Source: JABDQZ01 sp963801985
GTDB lineage: Bacteria > Pseudomonadota > Gammaproteobacteria > Chromatiales > Chromatiaceae
DNA: 64,000 nucleotides
NCBI GenBank assembly: GCA_963801985.1
Contig: CAWDGV010000011.1
Coordinates: forward strand, 62,001 to 126,000
Direction: 5' to 3'
Of the stretch, positions 25,142 to 33,433 are shown one piece after another (position 1 is the first letter of the stretch; every line of letters starts with the position of its first letter). Made by a program: the position numbers and the translations under genes. The notes under the pieces are model-generated. The model was given only the letters and a program-made list of their open reading frames with translations. It ran no database searches and was not told the DNA's origin.

Positions 25142-26236
25142 TCAATCAGTCTGAATGCTGGAACTGTTTTTCAGCCAGTTAAGTGGATCGTCCGTGTTAA
25201 TACTGGGCATAAAGGGCACTTTTCGCTCCATGGATGTCACTTGGTAGACTTTGCCAACCCAGTTTTCCACCACCGCCTCAGCGGTATCGTGCCAGGTATT
25301 GTCAATCAATGGCAGCAGAACATGCTCGGGGAAAACTGGCATATCGTGGCCATCGACCCTGGCCTTTTCAACAAGCAAACGATATTCATCCAGAATTGCC
25401 CTGGATGTTTCAGTAAAGTAGTGATCCGGAAACACCGGGTAATCATCCCGGTGACTGTTGAAAAAACGGATAATTTCTCTTTTGTACTCTTTCAACAGGC
25501 TGATATTGTCATACTCAGGATGCCCCTGAAAATAAACAATTCTGAAACCATCTTCACTGACCGCAAGATGCACATCCGCCTCTTTGCTCTCAACCAGAAC
25601 ATGCAGGCCGGCATCGACAAACTGCTGCCGGTCAACCTGGTTATAACGTGAGTGCGGCACATCAAATCGCGTATTCACATCATGGATCAGGGGATGGGAA
25701 CGGTCGACCACTTCGTGAGAAAACACGCCCCAGCGCTTAAAACCCAGTGGCCTGCGTTTTTGACCATAGCGTGATTCCAGTACTGCATGGGTTGCCAGGC
25801 AGGAACATAAAGTCGAAGTGACATTTTCATGGGCCCACTCAACAATCTTTGCCAGGGGATCCCAAAAAGGCTCCTTTGTTAAATCTGGCTGTCCTACGTT
25901 AGCGCCGGTAATGATCAGGGCATCCAACCCCTCTTCCTGGATTTGTTCAAAGTCTTCGTAGAATTTTTCGATGTGCCGGGCTGCCTTTTCACCGCGTTCG
26001 ATTTCTTTCAGGGTGAACGGGTGAATGTAAAACTGGGCAATCTGGCTGCTTTGTCCAACCAAACGGAAAAACTGTCTTTCCGTTGCCTCCAGCGCCCCGT
26101 CGGGCATCATATTCAGCAGGCCAACGTGCAGCTCACGAAAGTCCTGGTGGACAGCGCGTGCTGGCGTGAGGACCGTCATACCCATTTGTTCAAGTCGACT
26201 GAAGGTGGGCAATTCAGAATGTGCAATCAATGGCAT
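25142..26236 (-). CDS. metA: Homoserine O-succinyltransferase/acetyltransferase, MetA family
   Basis: This 364-aa cytoplasmic enzyme carries out the first committed step of methionine synthesis by acylating homoserine. It has LLNMMPDGALEATERQFFRL at the N-terminus, the catalytic cysteine in CSCLATHA, the pair R-W-G-V-F after a SRYGQKRRP segment, and the catalytic His/Glu in FQGHPEYD. The nucleophile loop and the GANVGQPDL segment differ from the E. coli form. Acyl donor choice (succinyl- or acetyl-CoA) cannot be fixed, because it hinges on a single residue near this loop. The gene lies one base after the P-loop protein gene, so they are coupled. Confidence 0.87.
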   Translation of the reverse strand: MPLIAHSELPTFSRLEQMGMTVLTPARAVHQDFRELHVGLLNMMPDGALEATERQFFRLVGQSSQIAQFYIHPFTLKEIERGEKAARHIEKFYEDFEQIQEEGLDALIITGANVGQPDLTKEPFWDPLAKIVEWAHENVTSTLCSCLATHAVLESRYGQKRRPLGFKRWGVFSHEVVDRSHPLIHDVNTRFDVPHSRYNQVDRQQFVDAGLHVLVESKEADVHLAVSEDGFRIVYFQGHPEYDNISLLKEYKREIIRFFNSHRDDYPVFPDHYFTETSRAILDEYRLLVEKARVDGHDMPVFPEHVLLPLIDNTWHDTAEAVVENWVGKVYQVTSMERKVPFMPSINTDDPLNWLKNSSSIQTD

Positions 26237-26237
26237 T

Positions 26238-27083
26238 TCATTCCTCCTTACCTAACACGTTACGAATAACTTCGAGAAAATCCTGTTCATTTTTCACCTG
26301 GGCGATCTGTTCAGATGAGACCTTGTATCCATATTGTTCTGCGATGGCTTCATAACGAGGTATACGCTCATAAAACAGCCGAGGAAAAACCCAGCGTGCA
26401 AAATCATCCGGATCAACCTGAGCAACAAATTCTAGATTATTTTCCTGCAAATAAATGGACAGGTTTTTATCCAGAAAGTTTTCCCTGAAATAGAGGGGCT
26501 TGGGATCACGCTTGGCACGCGCTATCACATCACGTTCATTCTGTTCCGTGGCTTCGATATAAATGATCAGTGTATTTCGTGCCAGAATATCAAAAATACT
26601 GATATCTTCGATTTCGCACAGGCTGCCACCGGCATCATTAATGAAATGGGTATAGCCATAGATATCCTGTGATTTGCGGATGAAGTCTTCAACGTCCAGC
26701 ATGGTGGCAACTTCAGCTTCATAATGCATACGCTGGCGACGCTTGAACTCACCCAATGGCAGTCCCATTTTTTCAGGATTGCCCACCTTGCCCAGAAAAC
26801 TGGCCACAGGTTTGAGATGATCAACAGAAATATTGTTGCCGATATGAATGGAATCAGAGCGTAGCAAGTCCTTCAGGAAAGGTACCTTCATTGCCTGCAT
26901 CTTGATATTGTCAATAATGGCCTCATCAAGGTAACGCGTACCAATACGGTAATCACCTGAGTAATGGAACCAGTCTTCCTGCCTGAGAATGTTTGACAGG
27001 TAGGTTTTTCCTACACCTGACATACCCAGCAAGGTGATCGCCTTGTGCTCCCACTGGTCAAACTCACTGACTGTAAATTTCAA
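26238..27083 (-). CDS. P-loop ATPase/kinase-like protein coupled to metA
   Basis: This 281-aa cytoplasmic protein has a clear Walker A motif (GMSGVGKTYLS, residues 20-30). A region with DYRIGTRYLDEAIIDNIK follows, then FINDAGGSLCEIED and IEATEQNERDVIARAKRDPKPLY. The layout resembles small-molecule kinases or guanylate-kinase-like P-loop proteins, though no named family fits. Its stop lies one base before the metA start, and a 71-residue gene lies 28 bases upstream. The tight linkage hints at a role in methionine or one-carbon metabolism, which is inference only. Confidence 0.7.
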   Translation of the reverse strand: MKFTVSEFDQWEHKAITLLGMSGVGKTYLSNILRQEDWFHYSGDYRIGTRYLDEAIIDNIKMQAMKVPFLKDLLRSDSIHIGNNISVDHLKPVASFLGKVGNPEKMGLPLGEFKRRQRMHYEAEVATMLDVEDFIRKSQDIYGYTHFINDAGGSLCEIEDISIFDILARNTLIIYIEATEQNERDVIARAKRDPKPLYFRENFLDKNLSIYLQENNLEFVAQVDPDDFARWVFPRLFYERIPRYEAIAEQYGYKVSSEQIAQVKNEQDFLEVIRNVLGKEE

Positions 27084-27111
27084 TTTCTGCTCCGGTTTTT
27101 TATTCTGTCAG

Positions 27112-27327
27112 TTATTCATGATCATTATGCCTGTCAGACACTTTAACATTCATCGTCAGTTTTTCAGCATGCTCCGAATCGAGAAAATCCTTAATCGCCA
27201 GCATCGTCAGACTTATCTTTTCTTCATGTTGGGGATAGGCCGCAATGGAAGCCTGGCGGTATTTTTCGATCGCCTCAACAAGCTTGCTTTCATCAAAGAC
27301 CCAGATTTTTCCCAGTTCAGTACTCAT
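27112..27327 (-). CDS. Small hypothetical protein upstream of the metA cluster
   Basis: This 71-aa soluble, acidic protein reads with a short helix-rich body (LVEAIEKYRQASIAAYPQHE, KISLTMLAIKDFLDSEHA). No domain is recognised. It lies 28 bases before the P-loop ATPase gene on the same strand and is divergent from the acyltransferase gene. The coding potential looks real from its composition and position at the head of the cluster. Confidence 0.55.
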   Translation of the reverse strand: MSTELGKIWVFDESKLVEAIEKYRQASIAAYPQHEEKISLTMLAIKDFLDSEHAEKLTMNVKVSDRHNDHE

Positions 27328-27457
27328 TTAGATTCCACAGAAAGAAAATACTTTCTTCATTCAGTTCAACTCAGTTTGACAGGAAAAGCCGCTGCGCGCG
27401 GACTAGACTATATTCCTGACAGTCGATAAATCAATAACAAACAAAGGATAACTGATT

Positions 27458-28207
27458 TTGATTCACAGTTTCCTCAGATTACTGCTCATTTTACTGAATG
27501 CGATTGAGTTCGTAATTATAACCGCGGTTTTATACGTGCTGAGTTTCCTGCCATTCAAGCAGCTTGGTTTCAGACTTCAGCCTCTTTTCAGACACTGGTC
27601 AGCAGTGTTTGCCCGCACCCTTGGAGTCAAAATAAGGCTCCACCAGCACAACCAGGAGCAACTGCCAGCTCATTTCATCATGATTGCCAACCATCCATCA
27701 GCATTTGAAGACATTGGTTTGCCTGCCCTGTTTGACGTGATCAGCCTGGCAAAAGTCGAAGTTGCTGATTGGTGGATACTCGGACGCATCAGTACCCTTG
27801 CAGGCACATTGTATGTCAGAAGAGAGTCACGAAAATCACGCGCCCAGGCACAACAGGACATCATCGACTCGGTAAAAGCCGGCCATAACGTTGCCTTGTA
27901 TCCGGAAGGCGGCTGCAAGGGAAAACGCATTGCCGAACGTTTTTATTTTGGTGCATTTGAAGCCTCCGTACAGACCGGCGTACCCATCATTCCTGTATTT
28001 ATCCATTACGAGGCGCAGGAGGATTTCTATTGGCGACCCAATGTGCCACTGGCAAAAAAACTGTGGGAAATCCTCAATGCCAGCAACCCTGTTGCTAATT
28101 TCCATGTTTTTGATGCTTTCTACCCGGAAAATTTCAGCAACCGGAGTGAATATTGCCAGGCTGTTTATCAACAGTATCTTGCCTGGCAGGCTAAATACCT
28201 GGAATAA
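27458..28207 (+). CDS. 1-acyl-sn-glycerol-3-phosphate acyltransferase-like (PlsC family)
   Basis: This 249-aa membrane-bound enzyme transfers acyl chains to lysophosphatidate or a related acceptor. It has an N-terminal hydrophobic helix (LLLILLNAIEFVIITAVLYVL), the catalytic block NHPSAFED in which the usual HX4D reads HX4E-D, and the acceptor-binding YPEGGCKGKR. The start is a TTG (GGATAACTGATTTG). The shifted acid in the first motif suggests it may belong to a divergent subfamily. It is followed by the lipase gene behind its own promoter. Confidence 0.8.
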   Translation: MIHSFLRLLLILLNAIEFVIITAVLYVLSFLPFKQLGFRLQPLFRHWSAVFARTLGVKIRLHQHNQEQLPAHFIMIANHPSAFEDIGLPALFDVISLAKVEVADWWILGRISTLAGTLYVRRESRKSRAQAQQDIIDSVKAGHNVALYPEGGCKGKRIAERFYFGAFEASVQTGVPIIPVFIHYEAQEDFYWRPNVPLAKKLWEILNASNPVANFHVFDAFYPENFSNRSEYCQAVYQQYLAWQAKYLE

Positions 28208-28231
28208 AACCCGGCTGAATGGCAAAAGAAC

Positions 28232-28270
28232 TTGTTTTCTCGATTAAAATCAGTATATTCTAATATACTG
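28232..28270 (+). promoter_or_regulatory. Lipase promoter with an overlapping 20-bp palindrome
   Basis: TTGTTT (28232-28237) and TATATT (28254-28259) with a 16-base spacer make a fair sigma-70 promoter. The -10 box lies inside a perfect 20-base inverted repeat, CAGTATATTCTAATATACTG (28251-28270, nine-base arms and a two-base centre). A repressor bound there would block transcription of the lipase gene. The regulator is not identified. Confidence 0.5.
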
Positions 28271-28318
28271 TTAGTTCTTGGAGAGTACATTACTTTGGCT
28301 ACTCGGGAGTAATTCACA

Positions 28319-29140
28319 ATGAACAAGTTATTTACCCTGTTTTTCTCGTTACTGCTTTTACTCAGCGCGCCGCTGAAAGCTGATATCGTGGTCCTGATAC
28401 ACGGCTACCTTGGCTCACCGGATTCGTGGGACAGAAGCGGCATCACTTCACAGCTGCAGGCTGCCGGCTGGCAGCGGGCCGGGGTTGTATTTGATACCCC
28501 CGCTGGCAGCATGATGACCCGGCACTACACTTCAACGGTTGATCGTCCAATTTACAGTGTCAGCCTGCCCTCCCGGGCACCAGCCATGGTCCAGTCTGAT
28601 ATTTTGCAGCGCTTGATCTCTGACCTGGAAAAACGACACCCCGGTGAAAATATCACCCTGATTGGTCATTCGGCCGGCGGCGTCATGGCCCGTCTGAAAC
28701 TGGTCAGGTTTGGTGCCGGCCAGGTCAACAAGCTGATCACGATCGCATCGCCCCACCTGGGTACTCACACAGCTGTCAGGGCCCTGAACGAAACGCATGA
28801 ATCCGGTCCTGTAGGCTTCTTCAAGGGTTTCTTTGGCGGCGATCTGTACCATACCGTCAAATCGTCTACACCGCTGCTGGTAGACCTTGTACCTGCACGT
28901 CCCGGTAATCTCCTGTTCTGGCTTAATTCGCAGGAACACCCGGCCATTGAATACGTCTCTGTTGTCAGAGGCGTCAATCAACAGCAGAATGGTGACCGCA
29001 TAATTCCCGGCTTCAGCCAGGATATGAACAATGTCGCGGCCCTGCGAGGCAAGTCACAGGTTTATTTTCTGCCTACCGGTCACATGCTAAACCCACATGA
29101 CGGGGAAATTCTCTCACTGTTACTGGAAAATAACCCCTAG
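28319..29140 (+). CDS. Secreted alpha/beta-hydrolase, lipase-like
   Basis: This 273-aa precursor has a signal peptide (about residues 1-21, ending PLKA). The oxyanion-hole motif HGYLGSPDSWDR lies near residue 28. The nucleophile elbow GHSAGG has Ser 118. A catalytic His is likely in LPTGHMLNPHDGE near the C-terminus, with the acid in the RIIPGFSQDM region. The fold matches triacylglycerol lipase / PGAP1-like hydrolases. It acts in the periplasm or outside. GGGAG lies nine bases before the ATG. A strong GC hairpin follows the gene. Confidence 0.82.
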   Translation: MNKLFTLFFSLLLLLSAPLKADIVVLIHGYLGSPDSWDRSGITSQLQAAGWQRAGVVFDTPAGSMMTRHYTSTVDRPIYSVSLPSRAPAMVQSDILQRLISDLEKRHPGENITLIGHSAGGVMARLKLVRFGAGQVNKLITIASPHLGTHTAVRALNETHESGPVGFFKGFFGGDLYHTVKSSTPLLVDLVPARPGNLLFWLNSQEHPAIEYVSVVRGVNQQQNGDRIIPGFSQDMNNVAALRGKSQVYFLPTGHMLNPHDGEILSLLLENNP

Positions 29141-29163
29141 GCGAGCAAGCTTAACTACCTGAT

Positions 29164-29190
29164 TCCGGGCCCGTAAAACCTGGGCCCGGA
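29164..29190. terminator. GC-rich hairpin after the lipase gene
   Basis: TCCGGGCCC and GGGCCCGGA make a nine-pair stem with a nine-base loop, 23 bases after the stop. No T run follows, so it may be a transcript-stabilising or Rho-assisted end rather than a classical terminator. Confidence 0.5.
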
Positions 29191-29312
29191 GTTGTCAGGA
29201 TCACAAATAGCAGAACGGATAAAAACTGGAAATACCATTTCCAGGGACGATCTGAACAGAAAAATGTTCTATGCTTTGAAAGAAGACTCAAACCATAAAA
29301 CGTATTTATAAA

Positions 29313-30086
29313 ATGACAGACGAACGCTTTGATATCTATTTCTCCGGCAAGGTTTTACCCGACAACGAACTTGAAACCGTTAAACAAAAAGTGGGAGCTT
29401 TGTTTAATGCAAATGCTGCCGTATTGGATCAACTGTTTTCAGGTAAAGCCGTAAAAATTAAAAAATCTGTAGATATGGATACCGCGATCAAGTATCGCGT
29501 TAAATTTCGGGATATCGGTGCCATTGTTGAGATCAGGCCCAGCTCAGTGCCGGCAAGCACTGTCCCGGCTCAAACTGAAGCACCACAGCCACCAGCCAAC
29601 AATACGTCTGCCAGCGAAGCTGAAAAACCGGCAACGCTAAGCCAGTCCGTTCAAACTGACCGCCCTTCTGCACTGGAAAGTTCGCTGGCCATTCCCGGCA
29701 GTATTATTGACGAAACACCTGCAGTCCCTCCTGCACAGTTTTCGACCGATGAATTCGAACTGGGACCGGCCAACCAGGGCTCACTGGAAGAATTTGCAGA
29801 AACTGTTATACCTGCGCCAATCCCTGATATCAGTGCACTGGACATATCCGCTTCTGAAGAACCGCTGGATACAACCCAGCCACCCGCTCCACTGGAAGTT
29901 GACACCAGCAGCATGCACATCGATGCATTTGCCGGACCGCTGGATGACACCCCGCCACCAGCGCCGGCTGAAATTGACACCAGTTCCCTAACTGCAGCGG
30001 CACCTAATACGGGTAGTCTGGAAGAATTTGATTCCAGGCCGGAACCGGTTCCTTTACCGGATATCAGCAAACTTGAGATGGAATGA
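29313..30086 (+). CDS. Hypothetical protein with small N-terminal domain and Pro/Ala/Glu-rich tail
   Basis: This 257-aa soluble protein has a compact N-terminal domain (residues 1-75, IYFSGKVLPDNELETVKQKVGALF and YRVKFRDIGAIVEIRPS) followed by a long disordered acidic tail. The tail holds near repeats: GSLEEFAETVIPAPIPDISAL and GSLEEFDSRPEPVPLPDISKL, and two DDTPPPAP-like blocks. It has no signal peptide or membrane helix. The globular domain recalls short alpha/beta folds seen in other gammaproteobacterial unknowns, but I cannot name it. It is convergent with the DUF3108 gene two bases away. Confidence 0.6.
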   Translation: MTDERFDIYFSGKVLPDNELETVKQKVGALFNANAAVLDQLFSGKAVKIKKSVDMDTAIKYRVKFRDIGAIVEIRPSSVPASTVPAQTEAPQPPANNTSASEAEKPATLSQSVQTDRPSALESSLAIPGSIIDETPAVPPAQFSTDEFELGPANQGSLEEFAETVIPAPIPDISALDISASEEPLDTTQPPAPLEVDTSSMHIDAFAGPLDDTPPPAPAEIDTSSLTAAAPNTGSLEEFDSRPEPVPLPDISKLEME

Positions 30087-30088
30087 GA

Positions 30089-31030
30089 TCAGGTCTTGTT
30101 GACCAGTTCGATGACGAATTCACCCAGTGCATGGTGATTTACGAATTTCAACGGCAGGCGGCGGTCATCTGCGGAAAACCAGACGTAAACCGGTGGATGC
30201 CTGTAATCCTGCTGTCCCTCCTGGATTAGGGCTTCATAGCTATCGATGGATGTGTCGCCCGCATAAACATAACCGGTTGCAGACTTGTTATCTTTCTCAA
30301 AATCAAAAGCTTCAATTTTAACCTTGGTCGCCTTGATTTTATTTTCCCCCAACTGGACAAGTTCCTGCTTGCCCAACTGAACGCGGTAAGTCATTAATTC
30401 TCTTCCATTGGTTACCAGGTATTGCCTCTTTTCATCACCCTCTATCACCTGGTTCCTGATGACTGACAATAACGTCAACCGATCAATCAGGGAATTACCT
30501 TCCAAATAGTGCAATGGTGCCTTATCTGCTTTCAGGTTGAGCTGCTTTACGATTACGCTGGAGTCACCCCCATCAACGAGATGTTTGACCTGGACTGGTG
30601 TAATACTGACTTGTTCGTTAGTACTCGAATAAACCTGGACCTGATGATCGTTCAGGTCAAACAGGCCGACCTTATGCCTGTTTTTTTTGGATTTCTTGGA
30701 TGTTCTCAGGTTTTCAAACAATACTGCCTGGGAAGTTTCAGGCTTAAAGATGCTTTGAAACTGGTAGCGAATCGGGTAAAGCCGTTCAACCGTGGAAAAG
30801 TTTTCCGAGCTGACAGACAAGGTGACATGTTGTAACAAGTCACCATTTTTTGCCGCTCCAATGGCATTGGAGCCATACCAGACGTCCGCAATATCGAGTC
30901 GCTGAAACAGGGATAAAACACCCGTATAACTGGCCTGGTAATGCAGTTTAGCTTCGGCTTCTGCAGCCCGCCCCTGCAAACTGGCAAACAGTAAAAAGCC
31001 GGACAATAAAATACGGTAAAAGACTTGCAT
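30089..31030 (-). CDS. DUF3108 domain periplasmic protein
   Basis: This 313-aa precursor has a signal peptide (residues 1-23, FYRILLSGFLLFASLQGRA) and a DUF3108 body: LHYQASYTGVLSLFQRLDIADV, YPIRYQFQSIF, YVWFSADDRRLPLKFVNHHALGEFVIELV. The family is periplasmic and beta-rich, of unknown function. The ATG at 31030 is preferred over a TTG at 31045 because the signal peptide then begins normally. It is one of the few genes here with a clear family but no biochemical role. Confidence 0.82.
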   Translation of the reverse strand: MQVFYRILLSGFLLFASLQGRAAEAEAKLHYQASYTGVLSLFQRLDIADVWYGSNAIGAAKNGDLLQHVTLSVSSENFSTVERLYPIRYQFQSIFKPETSQAVLFENLRTSKKSKKNRHKVGLFDLNDHQVQVYSSTNEQVSITPVQVKHLVDGGDSSVIVKQLNLKADKAPLHYLEGNSLIDRLTLLSVIRNQVIEGDEKRQYLVTNGRELMTYRVQLGKQELVQLGENKIKATKVKIEAFDFEKDNKSATGYVYAGDTSIDSYEALIQEGQQDYRHPPVYVWFSADDRRLPLKFVNHHALGEFVIELVNKT

Positions 31031-31160
31031 GAACTTTTCCAACAACTCTTAATCTTAATTTAGTACATCAGGCTGGGACATTTGTTCCCTAAAACAGGCA
31101 TTTTTATAAAAAATTGTCTATTATTAAAAGAGTTATCGAATACTTCTCGAGGCAATTGAC

Positions 31161-31493
31161 ATGATTGATTCAGTAAATGCAGCTGGCCAGTCTCCAGCAG
31201 CCAGTCTACAAACTGCTGCTGCAGAGCAGGAAAACGTACAAAAACGCACCCAGGAAGAACAGCAAACTGTTCAGCAAACCACCAGCCAGGATTCTGTGAC
31301 CATTCGCTCAGAAGCGGCTGCCTCCGTGGAAGAAGCAACCCGTTCTTCGATCCAGACAGCCGAGCAGGCCCAGGCAGTAGCCAGCCGGGTAGCTAATCTG
31401 TTTCAGCAACAGCCCGAACTTTCAGCAACTGCGCAGGGTGGTCAATTGAGCGCTGAAAAAGCTGATGCCTACCTTTCACAGAACTTCGGCTAA
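31161..31493 (+). CDS. Small Gln/Ala/Ser-rich hypothetical protein
   Basis: This 110-aa soluble protein is very rich in Gln, Ala, Glu and Ser (QEEQQTVQQTTSQDSVTIRS, EQAQAVASRVANLFQQQPEL). It is likely largely helical or disordered, with a conserved-looking end KADAYLSQNFG. It has no signal peptide. I do not recognise it; composition resembles small flagellar or chemotaxis-associated unknowns. GAGGCAATTGAC precedes the ATG. A hairpin follows. Confidence 0.55.
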   Translation: MIDSVNAAGQSPAASLQTAAAEQENVQKRTQEEQQTVQQTTSQDSVTIRSEAAASVEEATRSSIQTAEQAQAVASRVANLFQQQPELSATAQGGQLSAEKADAYLSQNFG

Positions 31494-31507
31494 ATTAGTT
31501 TAAAGCG

Positions 31508-31530
31508 GCCAGGCAGGTGAACTGCCTGGC
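31508..31530 (+). terminator. Hairpin after the Gln-rich gene
   Basis: GCCAGGCAG and CTGCCTGGC form a nine-pair stem with a five-base loop, followed by a pyrimidine-rich stretch (CCCTTTCCTTTTGTTTC) instead of a clean T run. It is a probable terminator of the preceding gene. Confidence 0.6.
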
Positions 31531-31568
31531 TCACCCTTTCCTTTTGTTTCGCGCTTCGCATTGAGTCT

Positions 31569-32123
31569 ATGCAAAGACCTTCCAGATATTCACCACTGAC
31601 TTCAAAAGAACCAGTTTACATCGGCAGTCTGCAATTAGCAGAGGATATTAACCACGACATTCTGCAGCAATACGAAGCAGTAAAAAATACGCCGAATATC
31701 AAGAAAACCCATCATTTCATGGGCCGTTTTGAAAACACCTATATCCCTGAAAATAAAATTCCTGCTATCAGGACAATTCTGGATATGGGTCTGTTTTACG
31801 CAGCAGAAATTTTACAGATGGACCCGGCAGAACTCAGGCGGGGATTCTGGTTCAATGAAATGCACCAGGGCCACAAGACCACTCTGCATACCCACGAAGA
31901 AGAAGATGAATTGCTGTCAGCCGTTTATTACATTCAGGCTGCGGAAAACTCTGGCGACCTGATCGTCCGCAATGGCGCTGAATCCGTTCATCTACCACCA
32001 GTTGCAGGAAGAATGATTCTGTTCGGGCCAGAAGTCCCACATGAAGTAGAAACAAATAATACTGATGTACTAAGATTGTCAGTGGCAATTAATTTCGGCC
32101 GCAAAAACCCGGAAAATCAATAG
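31569..32123 (+). CDS. Putative 2-oxoglutarate/Fe(II)-dependent oxygenase
   Basis: This 184-aa protein has the elements of the small 2OG-Fe(II) oxygenase family. A segment GHKTTLHTHEEEDELLSAVYY supplies a His/Asp pair, and FGPEVPHEVETNN gives the second His. A terminal LRLSVAINF follows, where the arginine that binds the 2-oxoglutarate carboxylate is expected (VLRLS). Known for the family: hydroxylation of proteins, tRNA or metabolites. The substrate here is unknown. It precedes the collapsed chemoreceptor by 22 bases. Confidence 0.65.
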   Translation: MQRPSRYSPLTSKEPVYIGSLQLAEDINHDILQQYEAVKNTPNIKKTHHFMGRFENTYIPENKIPAIRTILDMGLFYAAEILQMDPAELRRGFWFNEMHQGHKTTLHTHEEEDELLSAVYYIQAAENSGDLIVRNGAESVHLPPVAGRMILFGPEVPHEVETNNTDVLRLSVAINFGRKNPENQ

Positions 32124-32145
32124 CAATAATAGGGTCTTTATCCTT

Positions 32146-32500
32146 ATGAAACTGCGTAATCTGTCAATCCAGGTGAAAATCCTGCTCGCACTGGCTGCAA
32201 CTTTCACTGTTCTACTGATTACCTCTGCAATTTTTATCAACTCAAGTCAACCATCCCTGGTTACAGGACTCGCCAATGAAAAAGTCGATGACGTGGCCAA
32301 TACCTATTTTGATGGGGTCAATACCATGATGCTCACCGGCACCATGGCACAGCGCAACATTCTCAGAAACAAAATGCTCGAAGCAGATAGCGTAGCTGAT
32401 GTCACCATCTTACGAAGCCCTGCAGGTAAATGGCTTCAGCCAGGAACTGGTAAAATTATCCGGCCAGTTCAACAAGCTGGTTAACCAGTTTACTGTGTAG
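32146..32500 (+). pseudogene. Methyl-accepting chemotaxis protein remnant, internal deletion
   Basis: The first 90 or so codons encode the start of a chemoreceptor: a cytoplasmic tail, a membrane helix (VKILLALAATFTVLLITSAIF) and the beginning of the sensor region (FDGVNTMMLTGTMAQRNILR, VADVTILRSPA). The frame then runs into GKWLQ and a stop at 32484. In another frame, immediately overlapping, the DNA reads NGFSQELVKLSGQFNKLVNQF-V and stops at 32500; this is the very C-terminal end typical of such receptors. Several hundred codons, including the HAMP and signalling domains, have been lost at about 32420-32436. It cannot be functional. Confidence 0.8.
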
Positions 32501-32681
32501 AGAACCAGAAAAAGGCTGAAATGACCATCAGGGTTACCACCGACCCGGCAAGGTAATAGATAGAATTACTTTTTTGAGGCAATGGCTGGGCCGCAACTTC
32601 CGGCATTTTTTTCTGACGCCAGCGAACAACCAGGTAGACCAGTAGAATAACCAGCGCAGTAAACAGAATTTTTTTCAGCAT
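32490..32681 (-). CDS. Small membrane protein, 63 aa
   Basis: This protein has two hydrophobic helices (KKILFTALVILLVYLVV and SIYYLAGSVVTLMVISAFFWF) joined by a basic loop (RWRQKKMPE). It looks like a genuine small inner-membrane protein, though no family is recognised. Its end overlaps the last codons of the chemoreceptor remnant on the opposite strand. Confidence 0.6.
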   Translation of the reverse strand: MLKKILFTALVILLVYLVVRWRQKKMPEVAAQPLPQKSNSIYYLAGSVVTLMVISAFFWFSTQ

Positions 32682-32754
32682 ATCTTGATATCTATAACCG
32701 GGATCAGGTTATTATACATAGCCGACAGCATTAGTTTCTGGCAACATCGGTTTC

Positions 32755-33414
32755 ATGAGAAATTTCCTTAGCATTCTGATTATTATATTCGCCGCAACCT
32801 GGTTTCAGGGCTGTAGCGAGCAAGACAAGCCAACCATCGGTTTATATGTCGCAATCAAGCGTGGTGATATTGACCAGATCGAGCGTCATATATTCTGGAA
32901 AACCGACATTAACCAACTCAATATTGATGGCCAGACCCCCCTGCATGAATCTGCACGGGCCGGACGCCTGATTGTGGCAAAATTGCTGCTGAATAATGGA
33001 GCTGATCCCAACAAGCTGAACCTTGCAGGAAAAACGGCTTTATTTCTTGCCCTGAAAAGTGGCCGCGTCCAGCTCGCTGAACTTTTAATTGATAAGTACA
33101 ACGCACAGTTTGACCCGACTGCTGCATTATTTGATATCGTCAACGACAATGTCAGTGACCGTGATGTCATCAGGTTACTGGTGCAACGCGGTGCACAAAT
33201 TAATTCCCATGATGAAACAGGTAATACACCACTCATCATTGCAATTAACAACCAGCAACGACTCGTTGCCAAGCACCTGATTGACAGTAATGCCGACGTT
33301 AATTTCACCAGCAAGGATAATCAGTTGCCGCTGGCAATCGCCAGGCAGATCAATAACCCGGACCTCATCACGTTACTTGCACGTAACGGTGCGAGAGAAT
33401 CCAATAATCCCTAA
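32755..33414 (+). CDS. Ankyrin-repeat lipoprotein
   Basis: This 219-aa precursor has a hydrophobic start ending in a lipobox-like GCS (QGCSEQD, Cys 21). At least five ankyrin repeats follow, recognised by INIDGQTPLHESARAGRLIVAKLLLNNGADPN-like units, a second unit around KTALFLALKSGRVQLAELLI, and later units around GNTPLIIAINNQQRLVAKHLI. It is predicted to be anchored on the periplasmic side and to bind a protein partner. Such proteins are found in many gammaproteobacteria; the partner is unknown. Confidence 0.82.
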   Translation: MRNFLSILIIIFAATWFQGCSEQDKPTIGLYVAIKRGDIDQIERHIFWKTDINQLNIDGQTPLHESARAGRLIVAKLLLNNGADPNKLNLAGKTALFLALKSGRVQLAELLIDKYNAQFDPTAALFDIVNDNVSDRDVIRLLVQRGAQINSHDETGNTPLIIAINNQQRLVAKHLIDSNADVNFTSKDNQLPLAIARQINNPDLITLLARNGARESNNP

Positions 33415-33433
33415 ATTTCACCACGAGGAAACC

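Noticed and set aside
25031..25651. 206-codon plus-strand frame over metA
   Set aside because: It is antisense to metA, which has full family motifs; the other strand lacks a start signal and family.
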